From positions 23,069,363-23,133,362 of the forward strand of contig NC_045130.1 in the NCBI RefSeq assembly GCF_007655135.1: a stretch of DNA of 64,000 nt. The letters run 5' to 3'. Every line of letters begins with the position of its first letter. Positions within the stretch are counted from its first letter, which is position 1. A model generated the notes under the pieces. It was not told where the DNA came from and made no database searches. It saw only the letters and a program-made list of their open reading frames with translations. The position numbers and the translations under genes were made by a program. The DNA is from Punica granatum. Taxonomy: Eukaryota > Streptophyta > Magnoliopsida > Myrtales > Lythraceae. Below are positions 1 through 12,853 of the stretch, in pieces.

Positions 1-1
1 A

Positions 2-2548
2 GAATTTAGGCGAGAAAGAGACTTGCAAAATCCAAAGTTTGTAATTGGTATGTTGTTTGGAACCACGAAGGAGTTAAAGGATACTGTGAAGCAATATGGT
101 ATCGTGAACAAAGTCAACGTGGCCATAGTGAGGAATGAAAAGGACAGAGTCAATGCAAAGTGTAAGAATTGCGATGGATGGATGCAAAGGTCAGCATGGA
201 ATAAAATGCACAATGCATTACAAATTAAGAAGTATAAGGACAATCACACATGTGAGAAGGAGATTCCAGATAGATATATCACTTATAAGTGGTTAGGTGA
301 GACTTATAAGGCTCAGTTCCTAGTTGACCCTAATTGGTCCTCTAAGTCTTTTGCACATCAACTTGACCATGACTTCAAGGCCAAATGCAATAGGATGAAG
401 CTATGGAGGGCAAGGAATTATGCTTTAACCTTATTAAGGAGTTCAAACGAGAAACAATATACAAAATTATGGGACTATTCTAAAGAATTAAGAAAGACCA
501 ATCTTGATTCCTCTGTTTATATTGGGACTGACCAGCACATCTTCAAGAATATGTATGTATGTTTTGATGCCTGCAAGAGGGGTTTCTTAGCTGGTTGCAG
601 GCCATTAATTGGATTGGATGGGTGTTGGCTAAAGGGAAGATACAATGGACACTTTCCTATAGCATTTGGGGTGGTGGAGATTGAGAATAAAGAATCTTGG
701 TCATGGTTCTTAGAAAATATGGCAAAAGACTTGAATATTGATGATTCATCCTCCTGGACTTTTATGGGAGATAAGGAGAAGGTATGGTTTTATTGAAAAT
801 CGATTAGGTTTACTTACATATTTGTTTTAATTTATTTGAACCTAGTTAAATGCCTATTTACTTGTGGGACTTGCTGACAATGTTTTTCTTTTCTTGTGTT
901 ATGTTATCAAGGGGTTAGTTCAATCCCTTGATGAAATGTTTCCTCTTGTAGAAAAAAGGTTCTGCACTCGACATCTATGGAAAAATCTTTGTAGAGTAGA
1001 CACTATCAAGAAGGGGAAAGAATTGAAAGACCTATTATGGGCTACTGCCAAGGCCACTTACCCAGCAGAATTCAGGAAGCACATGGAGTTGTTAAGAATA
1101 CAGGATGAGAAACCTTGGGAATGGCTCCAGGATAAACCTCCATCACAATGGTCAAAGTTCCATTTTAGGGAATACCCCAAGTCTGATATTTTGTTAAACA
1201 ACCATTGTGAATGCTTCAACAGGTACTCTACATACTTAGTAAGTACAGTACTTTGACTTGAAAGTAAATAATAATGTGTAATCTTTTTTATTGTACAGGT
1301 GGATTTTAGAAGAAAGGGACAAGCCTATTATTACATTGTTTGAGAGTATCAGAACAAAACTGATGAAAAGGATGTCCATGAAAAGGAAACTTGCAGACAA
1401 GTATAATAAGAGGTTTTGTCCTAAGATTCTGAAGAAGCTTGAGAAGTACAAGGAGTGGGCATCAGGGTGTTAGCCAACTGAGTCTGGGGCAGGTAAGTTT
1501 GGTGTGACTATTGCTAAGAAGCTCTATGTGGTGGATTTGCTTGCTTTGACATGCAGTTGCAGGCGGTGGCAACTCTCAGGTATTCCTTGTCACCATGCTA
1601 TTGCATGTATACAATTAGAAAGGAGGAAACCAGAATATTTTATCCATCCTATCTATAGTATTGCAAGCTTCAAAGCTTGCTATGAACCAGTTATCTATCC
1701 ATTAAGAGATCTAGATGATTATGACCTGACTGGTTTGGAACCAGTAAAACTTCTACCCTTGAAGCCAAAAAAGGGTAGATGCCAAACTGTTAGGAGAAAG
1801 GGTCCCGATGAGCAAGCTGTACGAGTTGCTAAAGATGGCATAAAGATTATTAGAAACAAAGGGTGCATGAAAATGAGATGCTCAATATGCAAAGAAGTTG
1901 GTCATAATAAAAAGACTTGTTATAAGAGAGGAAGGAGTGCTTCAGCAGGTTTTTCAAACACAGAGCAAGATCTACCAAGTGGAAGTTCTAGCCAACAAAA
2001 CACTATGAGTTACTGCTAGACAATATATAATCCTTATATTCATTCATTTCAGCGATCTAATTCCTTGGTTTGCAAGCTACTTACAGGAAAAGAGGAGGAG
2101 GACATATGAGAGTGTTCCCGAGCCCCCATCTGCTAGTCCACATCTTTATAGATCTGAGTTCATCCAAAGCAATGTTACCCAGGTATACATATCAAATACA
2201 TACATATTTTCATGAAAATGTGAAACTTTTATAGTTATTGATTGATTGGATCCTCAGGCTTCTCCCCAACCACCTACCCCGCCTGCTCATGGTCAATTTG
2301 AGTCTCAGTTTATTAGGATGTCCGAGCCACCAGCAAATCCACCTACTGCATCTACTTCAAGATCTTTTAGCCAAATGACAAATAAAGGAGGAATAGGGCC
2401 TTCTGGGTCTCTTAAAAGGAGAGGCAAGAGAAGCAAAGACACATGTGATGAATTTGCTCCAAATTCTCTCAGTCAGGAGCCACCAACAAAACGAAGGAAG
2501 GCAAAGACATCAGGTTCTTTGAGCCAACCACTTGATGTTGGCAATTAG
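2..2548 (+). pseudogene. MULE (MuDR-type) transposase gene, 5' end outside window, one in-frame stop
   Basis: Transposase of a Mutator-like element, which cuts and pastes DNA between terminal inverted repeats. The frame is open from base 2, so the N-terminus lies left of the window. Exons read as 2-781, 912-1222, 1299-about 2019, 2087-2182 and 2258-2548. The first two joins keep frame at GT/AG sites; the donor after about 2019 is unresolved. In order: a zinc-ribbon-like DNA-binding part (CKNC near 170), the MULE catalytic core (LDGCWLKG near 616, GDKEK near 768, CxxH in FCTRHLW near 960, E in HCECFN near 1210), a SWIM finger (CSC..CHH, 1552-1596) and a CCHC knuckle (about 1879-1920). The C-terminus is Pro/Ser-rich and basic. 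A TAG at 1471-1473 breaks an otherwise continuous frame between core and SWIM finger, which suggests a fairly recent loss. MuDR-class identity is firm; exon ends are inferred. Confidence 0.88.
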
Positions 2549-3310
2549 GATATAGATATCATTTTGATGTTCATCTTTATATTAGATTACAAATGCTGCA
2601 CTTTTGATGCTCATGTTGAAACTAATTGGGTAGAAAGAATATTGTCGACCTTTTTTGATGTTTTAGTGGTGGAAAGAATATTGTCCCCTTTTGTTATAAG
2701 TTTAAAGAGCAGTATATTATTTTGATGTTTTAATGGTGGAAAGAATATTGTCTCCTTTTGTTATAAGTTTAAAGAGCAATATATTTTTTTAATGTTTAGA
2801 GTTTAAGTTTTTTATTAATTAATGTTTTGGTTTAATGCCGACTGTATGGAGCGGCATTCGTAATTTGTTTAAATGCCCATTTTCCTGCTATGAGAACCAG
2901 AAATTTGGCTAGAAAATCGTATGAAAGCAGTTTAGAGTATATATGTTCAATTGGATAAGTTTTAGAGGATATATTTTCAGTTGCAGCCATGAAATTGCGA
3001 AGTATGATTACGACTTAAAAGGTTTTGTACCATTTCATTACATTTTAAAAAGGTTTTGTACCCATTTGTTACATCTTAATAAAGTTTTGTATCTATTTGT
3101 TACATCATGCTAAAAGATGTCAGCCATGTCTAATACGAGTTGTCATGTCGCTTGTCACGTCAGAAGGTCTTGACGCCATCAGCGAAAATTGACGGATTGG
3201 ACTTAATTGAAACAATTTGAAACGTTTTGTACCAAATTGTTACAAAAAAAAGATTTTGTATCGTCCGCGTTACAACTTAAAAGGTTTTGTATCATTGAAG
3301 TAATTTTCCC
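2549..3310 (+). mobile_element. MULE 3' subterminal region and terminal inverted repeat end
   Basis: Non-coding end of the MULE. A 67-bp unit containing GGTGGAAAGAATATTGT is tandemly duplicated (2657-2723, 2724-2790), with a partial third copy upstream. From about 3015 a short motif of the form AGGTTTTGTACC..TTGTTACAT is repeated about six times in two blocks (3015-3115 and 3215-3300). The terminus is placed at 3310, because the reverse complement there reads GGGAAAATTAC, the same start as the element at 63678. The matching TIR and the target duplication are left of the window, so this boundary is an inference. Confidence 0.65.
2657..2790 (+). repeat. 67-bp direct tandem duplication in MULE 3' region
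   Basis: Two adjacent near-identical 67-bp units starting GATGTTTTA(G/A)TGGTGG, at 2657 and 2724. They lie just after the transposase stop, so they are in the 3' untranslated part. Confidence 0.8.
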
Positions 3311-6300
3311 TTCCAGGTCAATCCAGAATTGGGTCCCTAGGCGCTCTCCTGGTTTCTAAGAGAGTCTCGCCTCCCGACTTTGCCCGAGCCTCAAACAAAC
3401 TACCTACCCCACATGCATTCAACCTCCCAAGTCCATTTTTGGTGTTAGTTTCGTGATTTGAAGCCTCTAGCAGCCCGAACTAGCACTATCTAGAATCGAG
3501 CCCTCTAAGCGTTTACCAGTTTCCAGACAATTTCTCTCCTCCTACGACTATGGCGAGTAGTGCCATCACTCCTTAAGAGTTCCTCATGACCCTCACTCTC
3601 TTCTATAACGAGGAGGTCACGATCCGAGAGCCGATCAACCGTGCAAGACCACATTTTTCTTTATTTTCCTTACTGGTTTTTCTGTGAACTAACCGGTTTC
3701 TTCTTTGAGTTTTCAGTTTCATCGAGCCTTTGCACGCCCAGAGCTCATCACAGCCCCTTCAAGCAATCCTTTGGGAGTCGAGAGGGCCCGTTTCAACTTG
3801 GTGCAACACTCGGAGCCACCATTGCAGCCGTTTCAATTCAAACAGCCCAGTCGGGTCTGTTCCTCCGGTTTTATTTTCTGTCCCGAAATTTGCAGGATCA
3901 TACGGGCCGGATTAGGTATTTGCACGCTTCAAACCACCTATAGGCGCGATCCTCAGTCTCTTGGGAGTCCAACGCAACTGGCCCCGCAGGAAAAAGCCAC
4001 CCCAATCAACCGGAGCAGCCCCAACAAGTGACACTCTGCCAGCCGGGTTTGTATGCTCCTAGTCGGGTCTATCTTTTTTATGTTAACCTGACTTTCCTCT
4101 TGAATCTGGGAAAACCCAGGTATTTGCACGCTGCAAACCACCTATAGGTGCGATCCTCAGTCTCTTGGGAATCCAACGCAACTGGCTAGGTATAACAATC
4201 CCGACTTAGAGGAGTTAGGACTTTTATATTTTCTTTGCGTTTGTGGGGTGATAAGGCGATTTAACATCGACTTACAAGAAAGATCATTCTTTTTTTCATT
4301 TTTATGTCATATTATGCATGTTTACTATCGTGTTATAGGCTAGCATGTCGAGAAAAGGCTTAGATCGAAGTTAAGGAGACCATCCCGACCCTAATAAGCC
4401 AAGATACCTCTTGGGTTAATCTCTTGGAGAGATAACCGAGGGTTTTCTTGACCTTTTCGGGTTAAGAATGACTTTCTTGTCTTGACTTAAGTCGTTTCTC
4501 GAGTTTTTATATTTGTCTCGCATCCATAAGGTCGGTATCGTTTCATTGATTCCATAAATAACATGTTTGTGCATATTTGAATGTTTAAATGGGTTTTCTA
4601 AAGTCATGACGATACCGATTTTACAAAACCATGTTATTTATCGTGTTTAACGTTTGAGCATGCGAGAAATAGTTGAAATCGGGTTAAAGAGATCGCTTGA
4701 AACCCGAAACGGGTCAAGGAAGCTCATAGCTATCCTCAAGAGGAAAGGGCCGAGAACTCCTTAACCTTATTTAGGTAAAAAAAACGGCCTCATTACCTTG
4801 ATGAAATCCATTTCTCGGATTTTGTGCAATCACATTTTTAATATCATCGCAAATCCCGTATTAAAATGTTGTTTTCCAAGCAAAATGCATGCATTCGTGT
4901 ATCGGTGACTTTTTCTGGTCCATTTGTGTTCCAAGGGTAGTTTGGTCATTTTGACCAAATTTTCCTCGACCTTCCTGGACCCGTCTTAGTCGCCGTATAA
5001 TGAATCGTTTTCATTAAATTAAGCTTTTTGGGTATTCAGACTCCATTTAGTGAATCAATTCATGATTTGTCTGATTATCTGTAATCTGCACATTTACTGC
5101 ATTCGGCAATAACTCATAAGCTATAATCCCACTAACGGGTCAATCGGGACGTTCACATGATCAAATCCACCTTGTATTAATAATCTTGCATGAATTGACC
5201 ATTCACTGATAACTCGCTTCAACGAGTTGTCAAATGACGTTAGTGCCCTTTTTAAAACTTGTCTATTTCAAAATCCAAGACGCGCGGTCTGACGTAGCAC
5301 GGACGTCTAGAAAGAACTTGCATATCTTGACTTGAGTTCTTACCTGATTTCAAGTAATTCATGTCAGAATACAGAAGTTCTTATTAGATCACTTTCGAGT
5401 AGATTGACCAGTTCATTAGCTTTTTTGGGGTTCTTGTATAACCCTAGAAGACGTAGGTAATTGGTCGACACCGACTATAAGCCGAGGTGGTCTGCATCGC
5501 GTTGTTTCCCTTTTCTGAAAATCATTTTCAAGTCAAGGGCAAAATCGTCATTTTACAATTTAGCGACACTCCAACGGTTAGCTTGACAGAAACACAACGG
5601 TATCAAAATAAGAATGGGCTACCTGTTCAGGTGCAGATTCATCTGCATAGCCTTTTCTTATCCAATTGATGAGTTCCTGTCATCATAGCATAGTTTTAGG
5701 TATTTAGTCGGGTATTCTGGACCAAAACATAATTACCTGACTAAGCATGCATTAGACCTAAACATACACAGGCAAAAGTGGGTTAAGACCTTAGGTTCTA
5801 GGCTTTTCAGGCAAAAAGCCTTGTTCTATAATAATCTGTAAGCATTACAGTGTCATAATATACAACAACTTTAAAAGCAATCCACGCACGTGAGACTTGA
5901 CTACAAACATCATGTATGTCAGGTCCTTGAAATAAAGCTGAATGCAAAATGCTTTGCGCGCGTTTGTCTGCTTAGCATAGGAAATTTGTACGCCAAATTA
6001 CTTCGGTTAATAACTTGTTAATCCACATATAATTGGCAATAACAAACACCTTATTTGCGATCTACATGTTGTTTATTACTTTTCTGCTCTTGTTTGTCTA
6101 TGCGGGTTGAGTCCGACTCATAGACCGCATTGCACTTGGGGTCCAAAGCTCTAACCATCGATCACGGGGTCTAACACCCTATTCATTGAGAGTGCATTTG
6201 AATTTCAGTTTTTGATTTTTCCTTAAACTCACGGTGAGTTGGAGCTGAATAATAACCGAACGCAAACTGATTGGGATTCAAACATTTATAATTTGTTGTA

Positions 6301-6919
6301 TTATTTTGAGAGCATTGTAAGGACATTTACTTTGTACATTCATTTCTGTAAGAATCCAGGTCGATGAGTGAACATAGTCGAATTAATCGAATCGGTCCAA
6401 TGCTCGCCCGAAGGAAAGTAAACCCGAGCTTTCAAGGTTTGGGTTCGCACGGGAAATCGACCATCATGGTCTAATGAACCGTAATTGGAGGATGGTGAAC
6501 CGCTTCCTTGACATACGAGCATACATTTCTCTTAGCTTCTCAATTTGCATCGTTTAGTTCATCGAATTGTCGGTGTCAAAACATGTAAGTCGAGTGCAAC
6601 CTAATTCACGCGGTAAATAAAACAGCAAGCCTAGCAAGTTAGAATACCGAAAGGGCGTGCGTGATATTGGCCTGCACGTAACGTGAACCCCCAAGTCGGA
6701 CTTTCTGGTTCATGACCAGTGCCTTAGCAAAACTACATGTATCGTTACCCCTAGACCTGAGCAACTCTCCAGCCCTCGACCTTCGGGTTGTAAACAGGTA
6801 GAGGCGACGCCTTCTCACGCGTGTTCGTCACGCGTTCCCCGGGAAGGTGGACACACGCAAGCTGCGCGATTCGGTCGCGCGCATGCAGGCCCTAACGAGA
6901 GCACATTCGGGTCTGTACA
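3311..6919 (+). repeat. 5' LTR (left end missing) of the Tat-type element
   Basis: 4186-6919 matches 20688-23408 of the 3' LTR base for base with scattered differences, starting at CTAGGTATAAC and ending at ..CATTCGGGTCTGTACA. The part 3311-4185 has no visible match in the 3' LTR, so the two LTRs agree only over the last 2.7 kb. The LTR ends in CA two bases before the primer-binding site. Confidence 0.8.
3914..4186 (+). repeat. 69-bp direct repeat, 204-bp period, in 5' LTR
   Basis: A 69-bp block beginning AGGTATTTGCACGCT occurs at 3914-3982 and again at 4118-4186 with a few changes. It lies in the part of the 5' LTR that has no counterpart in the 3' LTR, and its second copy ends exactly where the shared LTR sequence begins. 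Confidence 0.85.
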
Positions 6920-6922
6920 ACT

Positions 6923-6940
6923 TGGTGACTCTGCTGGGGA
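6923..6940 (+). other. Primer-binding site of the Tat-type element
   Basis: TGGTGACTCTGCTGGGGA follows two bases after the CA that ends the 5' LTR. The same motif recurs at 35686-35703 on the other strand and, degraded, at 44455. It is not the initiator-Met PBS (TGGTATCAGAGC) used by the other elements here. The priming tRNA was not determined. Confidence 0.8.
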
Positions 6941-7546
6941 CTTTTCAGAGGATTCGGGCTCGATTCCGCTTGCTTTCTTGCATGTTTATTTATTTACTGC
7001 TTTCTGCACATTTATTTTGAACACATTTATTTTATGCATATTTATTTTATGTACTTGCATTGCATCATCCTAGCGATTTCTTGGTACCACGCTCGAAAAT
7101 CCCACAGGTAACCAATAAGAAGCTAGGTTAGATGGAGGTTCCGAGTAAGGGAACGGATCGAGTCGGCTCTGCCACCGAACCGGCCCCCAAAGATCCTCGC
7201 TCTGTTTTGGGGAAGTGACTACCCCGGATGGGGAGCCCCCATCCATCGTCGCTCTAGTTAGCGGTTTTCCCAGTAACACCTAAACCATGCATAAACAGGG
7301 ACCGTCATGCTGGACCAAATTTGTCTTCATTCCGTCAACCGATCCAAAGTCAAGTCTTTGAGTCGGAACTTAGTTTTTTTTCTTAGGCACGCCTTCTGCT
7401 TTTTTTTTCTGAAAGAGAGATGTACAGTGTAAAGGACACAGTTATAGTTTATTTTTCTGCACTGCATGCATAATTTCAAACAACTTAGGATATTGCATTG
7501 GTTTAATTGTAAATATTAAACTGACATTTCTTTCATTTAGGTAAGG
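6941..7546 (+). other. Untranslated leader between PBS and ORF1
   Basis: No coding potential seen. A block starting near 7120 (AAGCTAGGTTAGATGG..) has relatives in the leaders of two other Tat-type copies, near 35500 on the - strand and near 44620. A pyrimidine tract and TTCATTTAG lie just before the ORF1 start and resemble a splice acceptor. Confidence 0.6.
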
Positions 7547-8983
7547 ATGGATCGTCTGACTCTCTGTCTTAGGCTTGAGTCCCTCACACCACCTAGTCAG
7601 GAGATCACTCGCATCTGGATGCTTGCTGAGTCCCCCATTGATTGGATGTTTCCGAGGACCGCCATCGAGTTCTGGGACCCTAAGCACGCTGTGTTCAACT
7701 TTCAGGGGACCGAGCTAACCCCCACAGTCGAGGAATACACGGCCCTCATTTCAGAGACTGATGTCAACGTGGAGTATCATAGTGCCCAACCAGTTTGCCG
7801 TGATACAGAGCCAATTCTCCATCCTTTTAGGTATGCGCACCGAAGAGGTTCAGCTTGAGCTCCAGAATGGATGGGAGTACAGTGTTAGAACCACATGGCT
7901 CCTGAATTGGACATACATTCGCGCACTCCGTGCTACCAGAGAATCCTATCAGCGCAACGCCTGCCACAGGTTCCTTCTATTGATCTTCGGGACTCTCCTA
8001 TTTCCGCACGCCTCAAATCTCATAGACGGGGTACTCGCCCAAGTCGTCCTTTAAGCGATAGGAAGCCATAGTTATGTTGAAGCTTTACTAGCTGAGACCG
8101 TTCGGTCTCTTGACTATGTTCGAGAGAGTCAGCATAGCAGGGTGAGAGGATCTCCGCATCTCCTGCAAATTTGGCTTCTCGCACACATCCAACCGTTTTG
8201 CTCATCACATCCGTTTTTATACATCACCGACGACCGCTCTCTGGTCGCACGCCTACTTTAGGTGTTTCGACCTTTCGAGCATAGCTTTCCGAGTGGAGGC
8301 AGTTCTTGGAAGAGCTCACACCGACATAGTTCCTTTGGGCCGCTCGCTGGAACCCAGGCGGTCCCATGATCACGGGATGTCCCGGAATCATTGGACTTCC
8401 CCTCATTAGCTACTTGGGGAGCACACTTGTTTTTCCCGGCTGAGTGATCAGACAACTCGGCGGCTTGCAAGATATTCCTACCGAAGCGGACCGCACTACT
8501 TATCGGTTCATGTGGGCAGACTCATCATCTACAGTTGCAGATAGGTTCCTGCGAGTTCAAGAGATTCAACGGTTGTGGAATACACGCGTCACACAGGATC
8601 TTTACTTCCCGGAGCACCCCACTGACGAGGAGCGAGCCTTCTTTGCCACTTCAGCATATGTGGTCCAGTTCTACTCGCAGGACCCTGCACTTGTTCATCT
8701 ACTCCGAGCAGCCCCGATTCCACGAGCCCCGTCAGTCGCTTCTAAAGCCGAGAATTCCGCTCAAGCAACCATGCGTATGGAGTTGCAGCCCATCAAGGAA
8801 GAGCGAGATCGACTCTACTATGAGCTCGTCAAGACTCACGCAGAGCTTGCAGACCATAAAGAGCTACAAAGGGAGCTGGCTCAGGCCCCCGCGCGCGTGG
8901 CAACCCAAGATCGAGAGATAGCACGTTTGAGCGCAACGCTAGACCAAGCGCGAGCAAAGGTGCGCAGGATCTCTCATCCTTAG
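7547..8983 (+). pseudogene. Tat/Ogre-type ORF1, plant-mobile-domain-like protein, broken
   Basis: An extra ORF upstream of gag. The start ATG at 7547 opens a segment with FWDPKHAVFNFQGTEL and TPTVEEY (7547-7858). A frame change leads to a segment with FLLLIFGTLLFPHASNL (7761-8054). Stops then break 8055-8440, and a third segment (8444-8983) ends in a charged helical, probably coiled-coil region. The FWDP..VF.F and TPT.EEY pattern is that of plant-mobile-domain proteins found in many plant gypsy elements; the molecular role is not known. At least two frameshifts plus stops make it non-functional. Related fragments occur at 45041-45211 and 56887-57257. Confidence 0.72.
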
Positions 8984-9333
8984 GTTTAGTCTGTTGGTAG
9001 AGTTTTGGCCCCGCTCAGACCTACGAAGCGCTCACTCAGCTATCAGGCGCAGTATAGTGTCGATTTAATGTTTATGTTCCCTTTTTCAAATGGACCATCT
9101 TTGTAAATTATGGAACTTGAATCAAACCGATGTGATGGGATTAGTGTTTTGAATCTCATGCATTCCATGCATTTCATTCATTTAATTCATTGCTTGACAC
9201 TTTCAAAGTTATTCGACCTGCAGCAACCGCACTTACACATTTATGGATACAGGTAATCGCAACTGGCGTTACATCGTTATCCTACCCGACTACGAGTAAG
9301 GATAGCAGGAGAGAACCAGCCAACTTTTTCTGA
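8984..9333 (+). other. Spacer between ORF1 and gag, no gene seen
   Basis: No supported ORF. The gag frame is closed by a TGA at 9331-9333, so gag must start after this or have lost its own start. Confidence 0.55.
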
Positions 9334-10699
9334 AGAGATTACTTCCCCAACTGCGGCTCCCAACCGCCGGTGACGCATGCTCCACCCACTCAGACTCTTG
9401 TGGTCATACCACCGGTACTGCCATCAGCAGTACAGACATCATCTAATTCTGGCGACTCTGTGCGGATTACAGCACTCAAGGGAATGGTTAACCAATTGGC
9501 AGCTAACATGGCTACCAACATGACATAACTTATGGCCCTACTCAGAGATCAAAATCGGGCTTCCTCGAGTTACACTCCGCCTCTGGAGAATAGGCCAATG
9601 ATAGATCTGAATCCAGTGGTCCATCCGACCTTTATTTCGAAAAGCGAGGATGTATCCTTTACAGCAATGACGTATGTACTGGCGGTCCATCCGGTGAGTG
9701 ACCCTTTGCCGCCACCGCCTGCTCCTACGACTGTCCCTTTGCCACCTGCAGCTTTTCTATTAGCAAATTCGGCTATGTACACCCCACCGCCATTAGCTAT
9801 GTCGGTTCAGCCTCTAGTTTACACTGTGCTGTCGCCAACAGTCCCTCCAATGATGAGCGCCCCCGATCTTGCTCACGTCGTTGAGCCTTTTCCTTTCCAA
9901 GCTCCACAACCTCACATAGGCTTTTCTTACCAAGCTCCAACGCCACTAAATATTCCTCCCCTTGAACTCGGTATGCCTACTCAGGCAGCTCCTGCGGCTC
10001 CACCGACAAACTTTCTCCCTGAAATGGAGACAGAGCATGAAGGAAGACTAAAGAAAATGGAGGAGACCATCAAGGCCCTCCAAGTAGGTGGGTCCCGCTT
10101 TGACTACGGTGACAGTAATTGGACTCTATTCCCGGGCATACAGTTTCCTCTGAAGATCAAGATTCCAGATTTCAAGAGGTATGATGGGACCACGGATCCA
10201 CGACATCATCTCTGCCATTATCAAAGCAAGATGTTGTAGTACTGGGACTATGAGGAGGTCGTCATTCAGACATTCCAAGACAGTCTTACAAGATCGGCGC
10301 TTGACTAGTTCATCACACTAAAAGCTACCGACATTCCCACCTGGACAGACCACTCCTATAAGTTCCTTGAGCAGTATAGGTTCTACGCGGAGACACCCCC
10401 TACTCTCCTGGATCTCAACATGATGGAGATGAAAGAGGATCAGACCTTCGAGGCATATGCAGCGCAGTGGCGGGGAAAGGCAGCGAAGCACATCCCCCCG
10501 ATTATTGAGAGACAGCAAGTCCAGCTGTTCCACTTTACTCTTAGAGGTGCATATTTTTCACATCTTATCTCATACCTTCTCATTCTCAGAGCTTATTGAA
10601 GCTAGGAAAAAGCTTGACATGGGCGTCAAGTTGGGGAGGATTGAAGGCCCGGCAAAGAAGAAGGAAGAAGCATGCTGCCGAAACGTCCAGAAAAAGTAA
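9334..10699 (+). pseudogene. gag of the Tat-type element, broken
   Basis: Capsid-like Gag, which would package the RNA in virus-like particles. One frame runs from 9334 to about 10600. It starts with a Pro/Ala-rich part, then the retrotransposon gag domain (FPLKIKIPDFKRYDGTTDP near 10144, continuing YKFLEQYRFYAETPP and FEAYAAQWRGKA). In-frame stops are a TAA at 9526-9528, TAG at 10237-10239 and TAG at 10306-10308. A frameshift near 10550 moves the tail (FSELIEARKKLDMG) into another frame that ends near 10699. No CCHC knuckle is seen. Both TAG codons fit CAG or TGG decay. Confidence 0.8.
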
Positions 10700-12853
10700 G
10701 GATGCAACCGTTACCCTGCAGTAGTTTTTGGTGGATTACATACCTGCACCACCAGCCTCTCAAGCATATGCACATCCCGTGCATTATACGTAGCCCTACC
10801 AAGTGCAACAGGCCTATCACCCAACCCTACCGACTATTATTCAACTGCCACCCCCTTCAACAGCACGCCCCCACTCAAGCCCAGCAAAATAGAGCCCCGG
10901 CTTTGAGATCTCCTCAGTCGGCACAACGGGCCCTAGCCCCACAAGTTCAGTAGGGTGGTGCTGCTCAGTCACGCCAATGCAAGCAGTACACACCTTTGCC
11001 AGTTTCTCCTTCCCACATATATCGACAGCTTTTGGCAGGCAATAAGATCCGACCGGAGCCGCCCTAGTCCCAACTTTAACCCTACAGTGCATAATCAAAA
11101 TCTGAGCTGTGAATTCCACCAAGGTGTTCCTAGACATACTCTGGACAACTACTAGAGACTTCGGGACAAGATCCAAGAGATGATCAATGCAAAGGAGATC
11201 TCCTTCAATGAAGTGAAGCAGCCGAATGTGCTGGCAAACCCTCTCCCTGATCATGGGTCGAGTTCAGGACCCTTCATCAATATGATTAGTGTATATCCTA
11301 TTAGAGAGGAGGAGAACGTACAGGAAGCCCTGCTCCCGTTCGTCATCGAGTATGCCCCGGCGGAAATTGCAGTTGCATCCGCCCCATTCATCATTGAAGT
11401 TCTCACAAGGGAGTCGTATCAGGACAGTCGGGTCCCCTAGAATTACGGGGATAAAGTTGCTGGCATGGAATGGGAGATGAGCGCGATGGGTATCACGCGT
11501 TCAGGACGGATCTATGAAGGTCCAGAGCCCGTAAGCAAAAGGAAAGCTCTTGCTGCTACCTTTCAAACCGTCCCAGAAGCTGCGCCACTTCCGTCGAAGA
11601 AAGTCACTGAAGATGAAGCCGAGGCCTTCATGAAAGTCATCAAGGCAAGTGAGTACAAGGTGGTAGAACAGATGGCCAAGTCGCCGGCCAACATCTCGCT
11701 CTTTGCCCAGCTTTTGAGCTTCAAGCCACATTGAGATGCTTTACTGAAAGTTCTCACTGCTGCACAAATCCTGAAGAAGACCACACCAAATAGGATCAAG
11801 GAGACCATAAACCCCATCTCCTCGAACCAGATTTCCTTCGCCTAGGAGGAGCTTCTCTCTGAGGATTACGGACACTCGCAGGCATTGCACATTGTCTGCA
11901 AGTGCAATAACCACATAGTCGGTCGGGTCATGATCGACAACGGTTCCGCTCTCAACGTTTGCCCCTTTTCCACATTGAAGCAGACAAACGTGGACATGAG
12001 TCGCATTCGTGTGAGCAAGACCACTATTCGAGCCTTTGATGGCTCCTGGAGGGAAGTGAATGGAGAAATAGACCTCCTGATCGATGTAGGTCCTTGCTCA
12101 TTCTGTGTCACCTTCCAGATCCTCGAGATCCCTAATGCTTTCCGCCTCTTGCAAGGTCGGCCCTGGATTCATGCTGTCGACCCTGTTCTTTCCTCGCTGC
12201 ATCAAAAGCTCAAGTCCTTTGTTGAAGGCAAGCTTATCACTGTCAACGGCAAAGAGGATTACGCGGTCTACAAGGAGACGGTAGTCTCATATATCAGCAT
12301 TGGGGAAGATCAGAATCTCTCCTTTCACTCCTTCGACACAATCTCTGTGATCCGAGACTACGGAAAAGTCGGTCCATCCCGGACCGATCGCATGATATGA
12401 AAGGTTTTGCTCAGGAACGACTACGTCCTCGGAACTGGGCTCGGGGCACGCGCACAAGGAATCCTCTAGCCAATCGAGGTGAAGAAATACCGAAATAGGA
12501 AGGGACTTGGTTTTCGCCCCTCCTGTCACAAGATCGTGCAGGCTCGTCGCGGCAAGCACCTCCACCGTCTCGCTGCACACTACAAGAAGCTCTCCAAGGG
12601 CATTCCGGTTCCACCACTCTCGCAGTTTTTCTTGGCATCGCCGCAGGTCATTAGGGGCACCTCCGATAGCCCATACACCAAATCAAATGACTCATCTTCG
12701 GATACAGCTAAAGCGCTCTTAGCACTGCTAGCCATCTACGCCGTCGTTGACGAGATATCTCCGAGGATTCATATCCACCCTGCTCAAGAGGATGAGGAGC
12801 TTACCAACTGGACCACAGTCCTGCTCTACTCGGCCATGGTTGCCGATGTGTAA
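10700..12853 (+). pseudogene. Gag-Pol linker, aspartic protease and G-patch domain, broken
   Basis: From 10955 to 12853 a single frame carries the polyprotein despite several stops (near 11152, 11438, 11732, 11843, 12398 and 12467). A linker is followed by a retropepsin-like protease (GRVMIDNGSALNVCP near 11918, LQGRPWIHAVDPV near 12150). A Gly-rich G-patch-like segment follows (GLGARAQGILQPIEV..GLGFRP, about 12435-12520), a module often placed after protease in this lineage. The protease active site reads DNG instead of the usual D-S/T-G. The part 10700-10954 is Pro/Gln-rich with shifted frames. It would have processed Gag-Pol; it is not functional as read. Confidence 0.75.
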
